DNA of 64,000 nucleotides from Colwellia sp. Arc7-635 (GCF_003971255.1 NZ_CP034660.1:4030001-4094000); one strand, 5' to 3'. Shown: positions 29,660 through 39,306, numbered from the stretch's first letter. Notes: generated by a model not told the origin, from the sequence alone. Numbers and translations are program-made.

Positions 29660-31792
29660 TTATTTCGCTCGCCAAACAGTTAATTCACTTTTGCTAACAT
29701 TAAAGTTACGGGCAGTATCAGCAATGACTCGGGTTAATTCTTTCGTGTCTACCCGCTCAAAATCATCACTTAGCTGCTCAGTTAAGGCATCAAAACCTGA
29801 TAAGTTTTCGCCATTAACTTTCACACCACTCAACCATTTAGCTTTTTCGGTCACCTGCTCTTGGTAATGGTAATCTGAAATAACAATCAGTAAACCTGAC
29901 GGATTTAATCGACTAATCGCATTGGATAATAAACGCTTAGGATCATAACTTTGTTCCAAAGCATGTTGGATTAAAATGATGTCATAATGATCAAAGTGAT
30001 CTTTTAGATTACAACCATCACCTTGACTAAATAATATGCGATCATTATTAAATTTCGCGACCGTATCAGCCAACGCTATTTCATTATATTGGCAAATATC
30101 GCCTTCTATCGTGCTGGTATAGCGAACACTTGCACCTGTTTGCAACTGCACACCATGTTGAATAGTACGTGCTGAGAAATCAATGGCGTCGATGTGTTGA
30201 AAATCATTACTCAGTTCAAATGCCACGCGCCCAACGCTACAACCTAAGTTTAGTAAACGTCCATTTGCAGGTTGTTCAGCCGTTACTGTAGTTGTTACTT
30301 TCGGTATGAGTAAACGCTGAACTTGTTTCGCTATTTGTAGACCATAGTTATCATAGCCTAAGCGATTCTCAGCAAAGTCACATGCCAGTTTTTGGCAAAT
30401 ATCTTGGCTGGTTTCAAATTTATTAAACGCGACCTCTGGCAATGCAGAGTCTTTGCTCACCACGTATCTAAAACCGGCATGCTGATAAAAATGTCGGCGA
30501 AAAGCGTAACGCGAAGAAGCTAAGGTTTCATTACCCGTTGAGATCCAAGAGCCGCCTTTAATTAAGTTATGCTTACCATCAAAGGTCGGCGTAGAGAAAT
30601 CATCGTACAATGGGTGCACACTAAAACCTTCAAAGCCATCAATCGCTGATTCAGTCCATTGCCAAACATTACCGATAACATCGAAAAAATCACCTTGCTG
30701 ATGGCGACTTACCGGGCACGAAGAAGCATGATAAGCGAGATCAATATTACCTGGCACTTCAGGCCACAGATGCTGGTCACCAATAACATGCTCACGAAGA
30801 CAATACCATTCTGCCTCGGTAGGTAAGCGGATGAAGCCAGTAGTGCTCGCTTGTCGCCATTGGCAAAATGCTTTAGCTTCAAGGCAATTCACTTCTACTG
30901 GCCAATCTAAAGGTAATGGTATTTCGCTGGTTAAATTACGCTGAAAATATTGGCCATTATTATAGGACCAAAATTTCGGCATTTTTGCTTGGGTAAACGC
31001 TAACCAAGATTGTCCTTCCGCGCACCAAAACGATTTATTCTCGTAGCCACCTGCGTCAACAAAAGCCATAAATTCATGATTAGAGACCAAAAACTTGCTG
31101 GCACTAAAGTCATTGACATCAACTTGTTGGTGACCATATTCGTTATCCCAACCATAAGTATTATCTGATGCTTTTTTACCTAAAGATAAACCTTGAGACT
31201 TCACAGCAACCAATTCATTCTCAGGGGCTAAAGATGACTCTGAACACGGCTGCCATTGTGTTTGGCTCGTTAACCATTTTAATGGCAACATACGCATAAT
31301 GACCGATGATGTTTCAAGATGAATACGTTCGTGCTCGCACCCCATCAATATTATCCAGGCTAGTGAGTCTTGCTTAATTGGTAGACTCAACTCCATCGTT
31401 TCAATTAAATTTAGCACCAAGTTATACACTTGCTGGCGATAGTCTCTGACTTCATCAACGCACGGCCAGTCATAATGCTCACTGTTGAGATCATCCCAGC
31501 TCATTTCATCAACACCAACCGCACAAATCGCCTCTAAACGACTATTAACACGCTGCTTAATATACTTACCTAGTATCAATTTATTGACATAAAAGGTTGC
31601 TGTATGGCCAAAATAAAACACCAATGGATGGCGCAATGGCTCAGGCCTTAAAAAGTAAGCATCGTCATGATTGATCAGTGAGAATAAGGACTCATATGTT
31701 GTCCACGTATTTTTAAAGTATGCGACTAACTCTTGTCGTTTTTCTGCTACCGAACCACCATCTAGTGTTGGCGTATTTAATTGATTTATCAT
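29660..31792 (-). CDS. ovoA: 5-histidylcysteine sulfoxide synthase / mercaptohistidine methyltransferase OvoA
   Basis: A 710-residue cytoplasmic protein with three domains. A DinB-like domain (about 1-190) carries RHPLVFYFGHTATFY and the iron-binding CEHERIHLE (HxxxHxE). A formylglycine-enzyme-like domain (about 215-470) carries GNVWQWTES and IKGGSWIS. A SAM methyltransferase domain (about 520-710) carries LLNLGCSVGRVAFEL. OvoA joins cysteine to C5 of histidine with oxygen, forming the sulfoxide precursor of ovothiol, and later methylates the imidazole. Ovothiol is an antioxidant thiol of marine bacteria. The domain order and motifs separate it from EgtB. Confidence 0.92.
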   Translation of the reverse strand: MINQLNTPTLDGGSVAEKRQELVAYFKNTWTTYESLFSLINHDDAYFLRPEPLRHPLVFYFGHTATFYVNKLILGKYIKQRVNSRLEAICAVGVDEMSWDDLNSEHYDWPCVDEVRDYRQQVYNLVLNLIETMELSLPIKQDSLAWIILMGCEHERIHLETSSVIMRMLPLKWLTSQTQWQPCSESSLAPENELVAVKSQGLSLGKKASDNTYGWDNEYGHQQVDVNDFSASKFLVSNHEFMAFVDAGGYENKSFWCAEGQSWLAFTQAKMPKFWSYNNGQYFQRNLTSEIPLPLDWPVEVNCLEAKAFCQWRQASTTGFIRLPTEAEWYCLREHVIGDQHLWPEVPGNIDLAYHASSCPVSRHQQGDFFDVIGNVWQWTESAIDGFEGFSVHPLYDDFSTPTFDGKHNLIKGGSWISTGNETLASSRYAFRRHFYQHAGFRYVVSKDSALPEVAFNKFETSQDICQKLACDFAENRLGYDNYGLQIAKQVQRLLIPKVTTTVTAEQPANGRLLNLGCSVGRVAFELSNDFQHIDAIDFSARTIQHGVQLQTGASVRYTSTIEGDICQYNEIALADTVAKFNNDRILFSQGDGCNLKDHFDHYDIILIQHALEQSYDPKRLLSNAISRLNPSGLLIVISDYHYQEQVTEKAKWLSGVKVNGENLSGFDALTEQLSDDFERVDTKELTRVIADTARNFNVSKSELTVWRAK

Positions 31793-31846
31793 GTAATTTT
31801 CACTGGTATTATTATAATCAGAATTTGTATTTAAAAATCAACCGCA

Positions 31847-32968
31847 TTAAATAACGATAGCGGGACGTTGAAATAATTTTAAATAATCTTGTTGTATTAA
31901 TTGCCCGATACTCAGCCCTGTCGTATTACTATTGTTAATACTTAAAGTGTTATCGACGCTAGCGCTACTAAGCACTCGATCAATCGTTCGACTAAACCAA
32001 TCACTATGATGAAATAAACTGATAGCGCCAATATTCTCGTCTTTATCCTGTAAAGAATTGGGTAACTGACCATAGTCAATACCCGGATCTTGCGTATCAT
32101 CCTCAGTGTTATCAATTGTTTCAATAACATTTAGCAAGGCATAAATCACATTCAAAAAGGGATTGTAACGCTCACTTGAAGCACCTAACCTGTGTTCAAT
32201 ACGAGCCGTTTTATGCCAATTTTCATGACTGACAATAACATTACTTTTAGCATCATAGAGCAGTGGCTCAACCCCCATTTTTTGGTTGTGTTTTCCAATA
32301 TCTCGATATAAGGCAATACTGCCTTGATGGCCACCAGAGATATCAACCGGTGAACATAACTCTTCTGCTAAACCGTATGTCGACTTTAACGCTAAGCGCT
32401 CAAAAGCTTCTTCTTCAGGTAAATATATAAGACAACACGCTAAACTGGTTTGTAAAAAGCTTTGTTGTAAACGCTCGCCAAAATCACCTGAAACTAGTAG
32501 GTTTTCACCTGCCAAGTTTTGCACACTAACATTAATTTGTACGGCGTTAGGAATATGTACGGCTCTACTATCACCACTAAAGATATTTTCACACCCTAGC
32601 GCTAATTTACCAGAGTCTCCGGCCCAAACCACTGGCTTAATCAGTGTTTTTGTTACCCCTTGAGCGGCAAATAATTTCGGTAAATAATAGAGGGCTCGAT
32701 TAAGATTATGTGCTTCCTTCAATGGACTTTGCCCATTAAAAAGTGACACATATTCCCATTGATTACTCCAGTATTCTGCGACCACTTCGCCATCAATACC
32801 GAGTGAAATTAACTTGCGATTAACTTGCCTATAATCAACCTGCTTAGCTATCGGCTTTTGATAACAGCCCTCAAGCTCGAAATGTACTAAAGCTCGAAAT
32901 CCTCGCTGATGGATATAATTTTCTAGCTCAGAAATGATGCTTTCTGCAAGCTGATTTAAATTTTTCAT
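31847..32968 (-). CDS. Divergent glutamine-synthetase-fold protein in ovothiol operon
   Basis: A 373-residue protein with no clear named family. Its segments fall in the order of a glutamine synthetase catalytic domain: an early FELEG (compare the ExE strand), GIDGEVVAEYWSNQWEYVSL (compare the E...GQxE block), TLIKPVV (compare MPKP), INVSVQN...GENLL (compare HVHxSL...GxNLF), and a late ARIEHR then YNPFLNVIYALLNV (compare RxExR and NPYLxxAALL). That suggests an ATP-dependent gamma-glutamyl or amide ligase. It is first in the operon, 54 bases before ovoA. The substrate is unknown; the assignment rests on motif order by eye. Confidence 0.6.
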   Translation of the reverse strand: MKNLNQLAESIISELENYIHQRGFRALVHFELEGCYQKPIAKQVDYRQVNRKLISLGIDGEVVAEYWSNQWEYVSLFNGQSPLKEAHNLNRALYYLPKLFAAQGVTKTLIKPVVWAGDSGKLALGCENIFSGDSRAVHIPNAVQINVSVQNLAGENLLVSGDFGERLQQSFLQTSLACCLIYLPEEEAFERLALKSTYGLAEELCSPVDISGGHQGSIALYRDIGKHNQKMGVEPLLYDAKSNVIVSHENWHKTARIEHRLGASSERYNPFLNVIYALLNVIETIDNTEDDTQDPGIDYGQLPNSLQDKDENIGAISLFHHSDWFSRTIDRVLSSASVDNTLSINNSNTTGLSIGQLIQQDYLKLFQRPAIVI

Positions 32969-33074
32969 AATAGATAATTTGTGAACGTTGATATTCCGTG
33001 TAGCTATTAATAGTAATTGACCGTATATCTACGTTACTAATTTCTTTGTTATACGTAACAAAGACGATTTTGGA

Positions 33075-34934
33075 TTAAAAAACATTAACTTGATTTTTAC
33101 CCTGGCGTTTTGCTTGATATAACGCATGATCAGCATTGATGTAAAGTTGGTTACTGTCCTGGCATTGTGAAGATAATGCCGCAATGCCAATACTGACAGT
33201 GACATTATCTTGTTGACCTTTGATTATGTTCGATTTACTCATTAAAGCTAAGAATCGCTCAGCTACTTTTTTTGCTTCAAGAATACTTGTTCTTGGTAGA
33301 ACACATAAAAACTCTTCTCCACCAATACGAGCATACATATCGCCTTGTCGAAGGGCATCTAGTCCTATTTCTGCAACTTTACGGATAACATCATCTCCAA
33401 CAGGGTGACCGTAGGTATCATTGATATTTTTAAAGTCATCAATATCAATTAATAGTATCGAAAGCTGCGTTTTCTCAGGATTGCTCCCAAGCACTGATTT
33501 ATTTAAATAATCGAAAATATAGCGGCGATTAAATAAACCAGATAAGGAGTCTTTTACCATCAAGGCATGCATCCTTCTATTACCTTGATACTGAGCTACA
33601 ATCACAATAAAAACAATTAAGACTACACAAAGAATAAAGAGACTAAAATAGAGATTTTGAGTACTGTCATTTTGACGTTTTTCTTGCTCCAACGTCTCAA
33701 CTTGCGTGTGTTTCTCTTCTAAAGCTTGAGAAATTTTCATGCGTTCCATTTCTAAGCCAGCTCTAACCTTAAGTAACCGTTGCGACGAATTTTTCAACAG
33801 CAGCTCTGTAAACTCACTATAGTACTGCCCCAACATACGAAAACTGACGTCATATTGACCTTGAGCATGCGCTAATTCAGCTGATATTTTTTTCACTTCA
33901 AGCTGCCATTTTGTCCCTATTAATTCAGGAATATTGGCAAAAATCGTACGCGCGTTAGCAATAGCAACGCCTGCCTCATCTAAGCGTCCAAGTTCAATTA
34001 AGCAACTCGCTTGACGCTTATATAATTCAGCGTTGTAGTCAACAATCCCGTTTAAAGCCAATGCCTTGTTTATTATGGCAATAGCATCAAGACAATCACC
34101 TTTTTCAGCTAAGGTCATACCGATACCGTAAGCAGAAAAGAAACTAATATTGGAATTGGGGGTATAATCAGTTTTTTGTTGATACAGCTCAAAATACTTT
34201 ATCGCCAGATCATATTTTTTCCAATACCTGTAGGTTGACGCCAAACCATAAAGGGCTTCTGCGACATGGGCCGGATAACCCATATTTTGATAAGACTCAA
34301 GTGCTCTTTGGTAATACTCAATCGATTTTTCATAATCATCTAAATAGCCATAAATAGCACCATAGGTTTCATTAATTGAGGCGATTAAGTACTGATCTTT
34401 TAATGCAAAAGCCTCAACATAAGCTTCTTGGATATCAACTAAAGAGGTATCAAATAGCTCTGTTAGTGTTTTTGTATAGGCGAGTTCTTGCTTTATGTAG
34501 ACGTACAAGCTGCTTAATTTAGCTTCTTTTGCTTGTAATAATGCTTTAGCTAATGTTTCTTGAGATTCACTATAGCTACCTTCTCTTCGTTCAATTAAGC
34601 CTTGAAATAAACTCAAGTGCGCTTGAATGACTAACGGAGTTGTTGCGGTGATTAGATTATTAGCTTGCTTAACTGATTCACTAAAGTCACCATAGAAATA
34701 AACTAGATTCTCTGTTTGCGCTTTACGAAGTAACCACCATAAATAATCCCGTTCATCATAGTTTTCAGCTTCACTTTGTAGGCTAATAAGTTTTTGATAG
34801 GACAGCCACGGATCAAGGTAAATTTCGTGATCCATAGCAATAAAGTCGACAGATTCATCGGACATTACTGTTATTGGAAAACTCAATAATAGTATGATTA
34901 AAGTTGCATAACAGGCTTGCAAAGCTTTCTTCAT
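33075..34934 (-). CDS. Membrane diguanylate cyclase with periplasmic TPR domain
   Basis: A 619-residue protein: signal peptide (about 1-25), helical TPR-type repeats over about 60-400, a coiled coil near 400-425, one membrane helix (about 428-450) and a cytoplasmic GGDEF domain (about 465-619). The active site is GGEEF, with an inhibitory RxxD site (RQGD) just upstream. It should make cyclic di-GMP in response to a periplasmic signal sensed by the repeats. It has LSGLFNRRYIFDYL at the domain start. Not obviously co-transcribed with neighbours. Confidence 0.88.
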   Translation of the reverse strand: MKKALQACYATLIILLLSFPITVMSDESVDFIAMDHEIYLDPWLSYQKLISLQSEAENYDERDYLWWLLRKAQTENLVYFYGDFSESVKQANNLITATTPLVIQAHLSLFQGLIERREGSYSESQETLAKALLQAKEAKLSSLYVYIKQELAYTKTLTELFDTSLVDIQEAYVEAFALKDQYLIASINETYGAIYGYLDDYEKSIEYYQRALESYQNMGYPAHVAEALYGLASTYRYWKKYDLAIKYFELYQQKTDYTPNSNISFFSAYGIGMTLAEKGDCLDAIAIINKALALNGIVDYNAELYKRQASCLIELGRLDEAGVAIANARTIFANIPELIGTKWQLEVKKISAELAHAQGQYDVSFRMLGQYYSEFTELLLKNSSQRLLKVRAGLEMERMKISQALEEKHTQVETLEQEKRQNDSTQNLYFSLFILCVVLIVFIVIVAQYQGNRRMHALMVKDSLSGLFNRRYIFDYLNKSVLGSNPEKTQLSILLIDIDDFKNINDTYGHPVGDDVIRKVAEIGLDALRQGDMYARIGGEEFLCVLPRTSILEAKKVAERFLALMSKSNIIKGQQDNVTVSIGIAALSSQCQDSNQLYINADHALYQAKRQGKNQVNVF

Positions 34935-35115
34935 AAAATATCCATGGCCGTAGTTTCTTTATGCATAAATCTTACGCTATCATAAAAAAATCAAATAAAC
35001 GACTAAAAATCATACGGCTAAGAGTAAGCTCAGCTAACGTAATATTAAGTAGTGAAATCGTCAATTAAGCGTATTATTATTTTTGCTGAGAGCTAAAAGA
35101 TAAAATTTAACCCAC

Positions 35116-35340
35116 TTATTTATAAAGTGCATTAAAGCTTTTTATATCAAAGCCTTTAAGTATTTGATCACCCACTTTTAGTACCGGTACGCCACGTAAA
35201 TTCAATTTAGAAAATTCTTTTTGTCCTGCAGCAGTTTTGATATTACATAAACGAAAAGGAATGTTTTTTTCTTCGAGGTAACGCTTTGCAGTTTGACAAT
35301 GCGGGCAGTTACTCATGGTGTAGAGGATAATACGTTTCAT
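35116..35340 (-). CDS. Glutaredoxin family protein
   Basis: A 74-residue thioredoxin-fold protein with a CPHC dithiol centre (residues about 12-15), the cis-proline GVPVL (near residue 50) and a GFD segment, the layout of small glutaredoxins. It probably reduces disulfides using glutathione in the cytoplasm. CPHC rather than CPYC shifts the redox potential. The target is unknown. Confidence 0.85.
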   Translation of the reverse strand: MKRIILYTMSNCPHCQTAKRYLEEKNIPFRLCNIKTAAGQKEFSKLNLRGVPVLKVGDQILKGFDIKSFNALYK

Positions 35341-35434
35341 AAAAAGATGTCTAAGCAGTGAATTTTATTTAATTATCGCATAGCACAACAAAAAAAAGTA
35401 ACCATTACACCGATGTCATAACAACTGAAGCTAT

Positions 35435-36046
35435 TTATTCTGCTTGCCAGCGTCTCGTCACTAGTACCTTGTCATATTCAAGTACTCGACCTTCAAAAAT
35501 ATCACCTTTGACTATTTCACCTACGCCAGCAGGTGTACCTGTCATAACAATATCGCCATCTTCTAAATCAATAAATGAGGATATTTCCCGCAATATAGTT
35601 TGCGGTGAATGTAACATCATAGTGATCGAGCTTGATTGTCGAAGTTCACCATTAATATAAAGCTCTAGAGCTAAATGCTTATCAACAGAGTCGAATGATA
35701 CAAAACTACTAAATAGCGCAGAACCATTAAAAGCCTTGGCACGCTCCCAAGGAAGGCCCTTGGTCTTTAATTCAGTCTGCAATGCTCGCTTGGTTAAATC
35801 CAAGCCAATAGCAACGGCACAAAAATGGCCTTGTTGATATAAAAAGCAAAGCTCAGCTTCATAATGTAATGTTTCTTGATGGAAGGATTTTAATTGCTCA
35901 CCAATAGCGGCATTGGGTTTACTAAACAACACCATATTATCAGGAATTTCGTTACCTAATTCGCTAATATGGTCAACATAATTTCGTCCAACACAAATTA
36001 TTTTTGAAGGAGAAATATAGCCATCATCGACTCTAACCGACTTCAT
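35435..36046 (-). CDS. Fumarylacetoacetate hydrolase family protein
   Basis: A 203-residue single-domain member. It begins with KIICVGRNYVDHISELG and has the metal-binding HYEAELCFL block near residue 62. The conserved VMTGTPAGVGEI lies near residue 165. These proteins hydrolyse or decarboxylate acylpyruvates and related keto acids; several bacterial ones act as oxaloacetate decarboxylases or acylpyruvases. The substrate cannot be fixed from sequence. The gene follows the 115-residue unknown by 50 bases on the same strand. Confidence 0.85.
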   Translation of the reverse strand: MKSVRVDDGYISPSKIICVGRNYVDHISELGNEIPDNMVLFSKPNAAIGEQLKSFHQETLHYEAELCFLYQQGHFCAVAIGLDLTKRALQTELKTKGLPWERAKAFNGSALFSSFVSFDSVDKHLALELYINGELRQSSSITMMLHSPQTILREISSFIDLEDGDIVMTGTPAGVGEIVKGDIFEGRVLEYDKVLVTRRWQAE

Positions 36047-36096
36047 TTTTTAGCCTTTTGGAATAAGTTAAACTCGTAATGTTGCATTGATAATGA

Positions 36097-36444
36097 TTAC
36101 TTTACTAATTTTAACTTTGGCTTTAAACCATTTGTAGGTGTAACTTTAATTGAATCCGACACTCTGCGCTTTTGCTTAAATCGGTCAAAGTTAACACTAT
36201 CTACTTGCAATTGGCGAGTGACTTTTTCAAATGTTGCATAATCTTCACGTGTAAAATCATCATCCTCTCGAGTCAGCAAACCATCAATATAGGCACTTTT
36301 ACCATTTAAGGTAAAATTGGCAATGGCTGAGTAAGGCTGACCAAAATCATCAACGCGTATTGCGCGAACTGATTTGACTTCAAAAATCCATTTATCGATT
36401 TTAACAAAACGAGATAAAGTTTCTGGAGTGGACGAATCACTCAT
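36097..36444 (-). CDS. Hypothetical protein, 115 residues
   Basis: I do not recognise this protein. It is soluble with no signal peptide, has a mixed alpha/beta N-terminal half (KIDKWIFEVKSVRAIRV, then FTLNGKSAYIDGLLT), a helical stretch and a basic C-terminal tail ending PKLKLVK. The TREDDDFTREDYATFEKVTRQL segment looks amphipathic. It lies on the same strand as the FAA hydrolase gene downstream and may be co-transcribed with it. Confidence 0.65.
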   Translation of the reverse strand: MSDSSTPETLSRFVKIDKWIFEVKSVRAIRVDDFGQPYSAIANFTLNGKSAYIDGLLTREDDDFTREDYATFEKVTRQLQVDSVNFDRFKQKRRVSDSIKVTPTNGLKPKLKLVK

Positions 36445-36463
36445 AATGGGGTCCTAAGTACAA

Positions 36464-36515
36464 TATAAAATGTCGACTGATAGGTTGGTTGGGGACGAAC
36501 ACATATCAGTCGACA
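36464..36515 (-). terminator. Rho-independent terminator of EF-hand gene
   Basis: Perfect 12-base arms TGTCGACTGATA and TATCAGTCGACA (36471-36482 and 36504-36515), with a TTTTAT tail on the minus strand. It ends the upstream EF-hand gene. Confidence 0.7.
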
Positions 36516-36548
36516 AAAATTGAGTTGCTAGCTCGTTAATATAAGTAC

Positions 36549-36854
36549 CTAAGACAAAGATTTTTTCATTTTTGCTAGATACTCGTTAAATTCTTTTTCG
36601 CTAATTTCTTTATCACCATTAGCATCAATTTGATCAAAAACTTTCGTTAACTTATCGTTTTTTGTTAACTCTTTTGCGCTTAGCGTATTACTTTTATCGG
36701 TATCGTAATCGGTGATCAATTGCGAAAAAGATGATGCTGGCGCTGCCACTTTTGATACAGCCTTACTCATATCGTTGTCAGCGAAAACAACATTTGAAGC
36801 AAGAGATGCAACAATAACAGTTATTGACAGTTTTTTTAAGCTAATATTTTTCAT
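36549..36854 (-). CDS. Secreted EF-hand protein
   Basis: A 101-residue exported protein: signal peptide (MKNISLKKLSITVIVAS..., ending NVVFA-D at about residue 25) and two EF-hand motifs, DYDTDKSNTLSAKEL and DANGDKEISEKEF. It likely binds calcium in the periplasm. The start is the ATG at 36854, seven bases after AAGGA; an upstream ATG at 36884 would spoil the signal peptide. It differs from the cytoplasmic EF-hand protein at 27088 in having a signal peptide. Confidence 0.82.
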   Translation of the reverse strand: MKNISLKKLSITVIVASLASNVVFADNDMSKAVSKVAAPASSFSQLITDYDTDKSNTLSAKELTKNDKLTKVFDQIDANGDKEISEKEFNEYLAKMKKSLS

Positions 36855-37222
36855 GTTTGAATCCTTAAAGTGATTATAGCACATTAACGAATATGCCGAC
36901 CATGGCTAGTGCCATATGCAACTTAGAGATAGCACATCTTGTGCCAAAGCTATAAACCACTAATTTAATTGAATTAAATTTAAACAAACCATAAAAAACA
37001 ACCGCAACATGTCACCTATTAGCAACACATTGGTATTACTATAATTTTTATAAGGCAGATTAAAATCAAAAAATAAAAAATAAATAATAAAAAACAACAG
37101 ATTAAAAACCTTACAAAACAAATTAACTAGTGTCTCTATTTTGAGACACCATTGTATTCCGACTATTTTTAGCTAACACTACACAGGTATCTCAGTTATA
37201 GCATAAGGCATCTGTATCCATT
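36855..37222. other. Divergent intergenic region upstream of glrK
   Basis: About 370 AT-rich bases with the EF-hand promoter on the left and the two-component operon promoter on the right, including the palindrome at 37130-37149. No -24/-12 sigma-54 promoter (TGGC...TTGC) is recognisable between that palindrome and the kinase start. Confidence 0.5.
37130..37149. promoter_or_regulatory. Perfect palindrome matching GlrR operator TGTC-N10-GACA
   Basis: GTGTCTC and GAGACAC flank TATTTT. Within it TGTC (37131-37134) and GACA (37145-37148) are exactly ten bases apart, the spacing reported for GlrR (QseF) binding sites in enterobacteria. It lies about 74 bases upstream of the kinase start codon. 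Confidence 0.6.
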
Positions 37223-38746
37223 TTGAGTAATTCAACACCTCCGTTAATTAAAGCAGCTAATAATAGTTTTTCGATAAGAAGCCTATCGATAAAGTCATTA
37301 ACCTTATTAGGTTTTGGCTTAGTCGCTTTACCACTGGTCATTGCTTTAATTTTTGGTGCTTCACAAGTTGATACGCTCGCTAAAAAAAGTGCCAGTGCAA
37401 TAACTAATATAACAAAGGCGATGGATAGTCAGCAGCTGCTAAAAAGTAGCCAAATTAAAATGGAGCGCAGCGCAGCACAATATTTAGTATTGCGGGATCC
37501 TGCCTTAGCAGAAAGTTATCGTGAACAAAGCCAACAAATACTGCTATTAACTAAAGAATTAACAACAACAAGCCAAGATAAAAAACTGCAACAATGGGTT
37601 ATTGCGTACACGCAAGCTGTTAATGCGCTAATGACAGATATTATGCCTGCCGCAGAAAAAAAATCTCCGACTGACAGTACGATTATCAAACCTATTCAGG
37701 CTAAATTTAATGCATTAACCAGCATTTATGAGCAAATTTCTCAGCGCAGTAATGAACTGAACACACAACATATCACTCGCATTAAACAAGCCGCACAGGC
37801 AACTCGCGACATTATGTTTCAGAGTTTAGTGATTATTCCCATCAGCTTACTCATTGCTGCTATATTTGTTTTTTTGATTACAAGTCCGCTTAAAGTACTG
37901 ACCACCAATATTTTTCGCTTACAACAAGGTGACTTCGATCGTGAAATTAAGGTTACTGGTTCTCCTGAAATTCAGGAAATAGCACAAGCATTAGAAAATA
38001 TGCGTATGCGTTTACAAGCATTAGAGCTGCAAAAATCTAGTTTTATCCGCCATATATCCCATGAATTAAAAACGCCACTGGCAGCTATAAGAGAAGGCAC
38101 CGAACTGTTATACGATAATAGCGTCGGTGAATTAAATGCGGAACAGCAAGAAATATCTCAAATCATAAAAAATAGTGTCTTTCGCCTACAAAAACACATC
38201 GAAGATTTACTCGACTTCAATATCGTACTCGACTCAACAAGTTTGCAGGACTCAGAGTCGATGGAAATTAATGACGTTGTCTATCAAGTCATCGCGGATA
38301 GAAAGCTAGATATAAAACGAAAAAAATTAAAAATTAATAATAGTTTGAGCGAAATATCTTTATTTAGTAATCGTAAACAAGTCGCGGTAATTATCGATAA
38401 TATATTGTCTAACGCGATAAAATATTCACCAAATGATGGCACTATCAATATTTCATCAGCACTTGTAAATAACCAAATGCAGCTCTTTATTAGCGATCAA
38501 GGCATAGGAATTTCGTCAGAACATCAAGAGAAAATATTTGATGCCTTTTATCAAGGGCCACCTCCAGAGCAGAGTGTAATCAAAGGTAGCGGACTCGGCC
38601 TCACCATAGTAAAAGAGTTATTACTGCGTCTAAATGGCAGTATTGAATTGTTGAATGAACAAGAGAATAAGAAAAGCGATAACGAAGGCACTAAAATAAA
38701 AATTACTTTACCACGCGCTTTTCACCAAGAGGAACAAAACCAATGA
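37223..38746 (+). CDS. glrK: Sensor histidine kinase GlrK (QseE)
   Basis: A 507-residue membrane kinase. It has an N-terminal membrane helix (about 28-50), a helical periplasmic domain, a second helix (about 197-220), HAMP (about 220-272), a dimerisation domain with the phospho-His in HISHELKTPLA (near residue 280), and an ATP domain with DNILSNAIKYS, DQGIGIS and GSGLGLTIV. Gene order kinase-lipoprotein-sigma54 regulator identifies it as GlrK. It appears to start at TTG 37223, since no ATG precedes the first helix; that start is uncertain. It overlaps the next gene by four bases. Confidence 0.85.
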   Translation: MSNSTPPLIKAANNSFSIRSLSIKSLTLLGFGLVALPLVIALIFGASQVDTLAKKSASAITNITKAMDSQQLLKSSQIKMERSAAQYLVLRDPALAESYREQSQQILLLTKELTTTSQDKKLQQWVIAYTQAVNALMTDIMPAAEKKSPTDSTIIKPIQAKFNALTSIYEQISQRSNELNTQHITRIKQAAQATRDIMFQSLVIIPISLLIAAIFVFLITSPLKVLTTNIFRLQQGDFDREIKVTGSPEIQEIAQALENMRMRLQALELQKSSFIRHISHELKTPLAAIREGTELLYDNSVGELNAEQQEISQIIKNSVFRLQKHIEDLLDFNIVLDSTSLQDSESMEINDVVYQVIADRKLDIKRKKLKINNSLSEISLFSNRKQVAVIIDNILSNAIKYSPNDGTINISSALVNNQMQLFISDQGIGISSEHQEKIFDAFYQGPPPEQSVIKGSGLGLTIVKELLLRLNGSIELLNEQENKKSDNEGTKIKITLPRAFHQEEQNQ

Positions 38747-39306
38747 GCAAGTTCGGCCAACGCACACGGGCCACCATACTATCAGGCATATTTTTACTGT
38801 TGCCTGCCTGTCAAATTATCACTGAACAAGCTGATAAAAATGAAAGTTATGGCGAATACTATTTAGCATTGCAACAACTTAGCGACCAGCAATTATCACA
38901 AGAAGTGCTAAAACAACAAGCAAGTATTGATAGCGAAGCTACAGCAGCAACAACGACTGAAAGCTCTTACGATCAACAAATTAAGCTACTCATCCTTTAT
39001 AGTCTGCCCGCATCACCTATTTATAATAGTTTCAACGCTAAAGCTTTGCTAAATGAAATGAAGAAAGAAGGAAATAATGCCGCATTCGCTACGATTAACC
39101 CTAGTGAACAGGCTTTCATAACACTATTACGTGACCAGTTAAACCAACGTTTACTGATGAGAAATCGATTATTGACCCAGCAACAAGTTCAACAAAAGCG
39201 CGCATTGGAACAGCAACAACAATTACTTGAGCAAGTTCAGCTACTAGAACAGACCATTAAACAATTAAAAAATATTGAACAAGCCATCGATAAAAGAGAT
39301 CAGTAA
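38743..39306 (+). CDS. qseG: QseG-like outer-membrane lipoprotein
   Basis: A 187-residue lipoprotein with a signal sequence ending in lipobox LLPAC (Cys near residue 23). The mature part is helical and Gln-rich, with a coiled coil at about 130-185 (long runs of QQ and LLEQ). In enterobacteria QseG sits between glrK and glrR and helps activate the kinase from the outer membrane. Sequence conservation of QseG is low, so the assignment is mainly from position, lipobox and coiled coil. It overlaps glrK by ATGA. Confidence 0.7.
   Translation: MSKFGQRTRATILSGIFLLLPACQIITEQADKNESYGEYYLALQQLSDQQLSQEVLKQQASIDSEATAATTTESSYDQQIKLLILYSLPASPIYNSFNAKALLNEMKKEGNNAAFATINPSEQAFITLLRDQLNQRLLMRNRLLTQQQVQQKRALEQQQQLLEQVQLLEQTIKQLKNIEQAIDKRDQ

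Noticed and set aside
37150-37222. Sigma-54 promoter downstream of the GlrR-like site
   Set aside because: No TGGC and TGC pair with the required spacing could be found.
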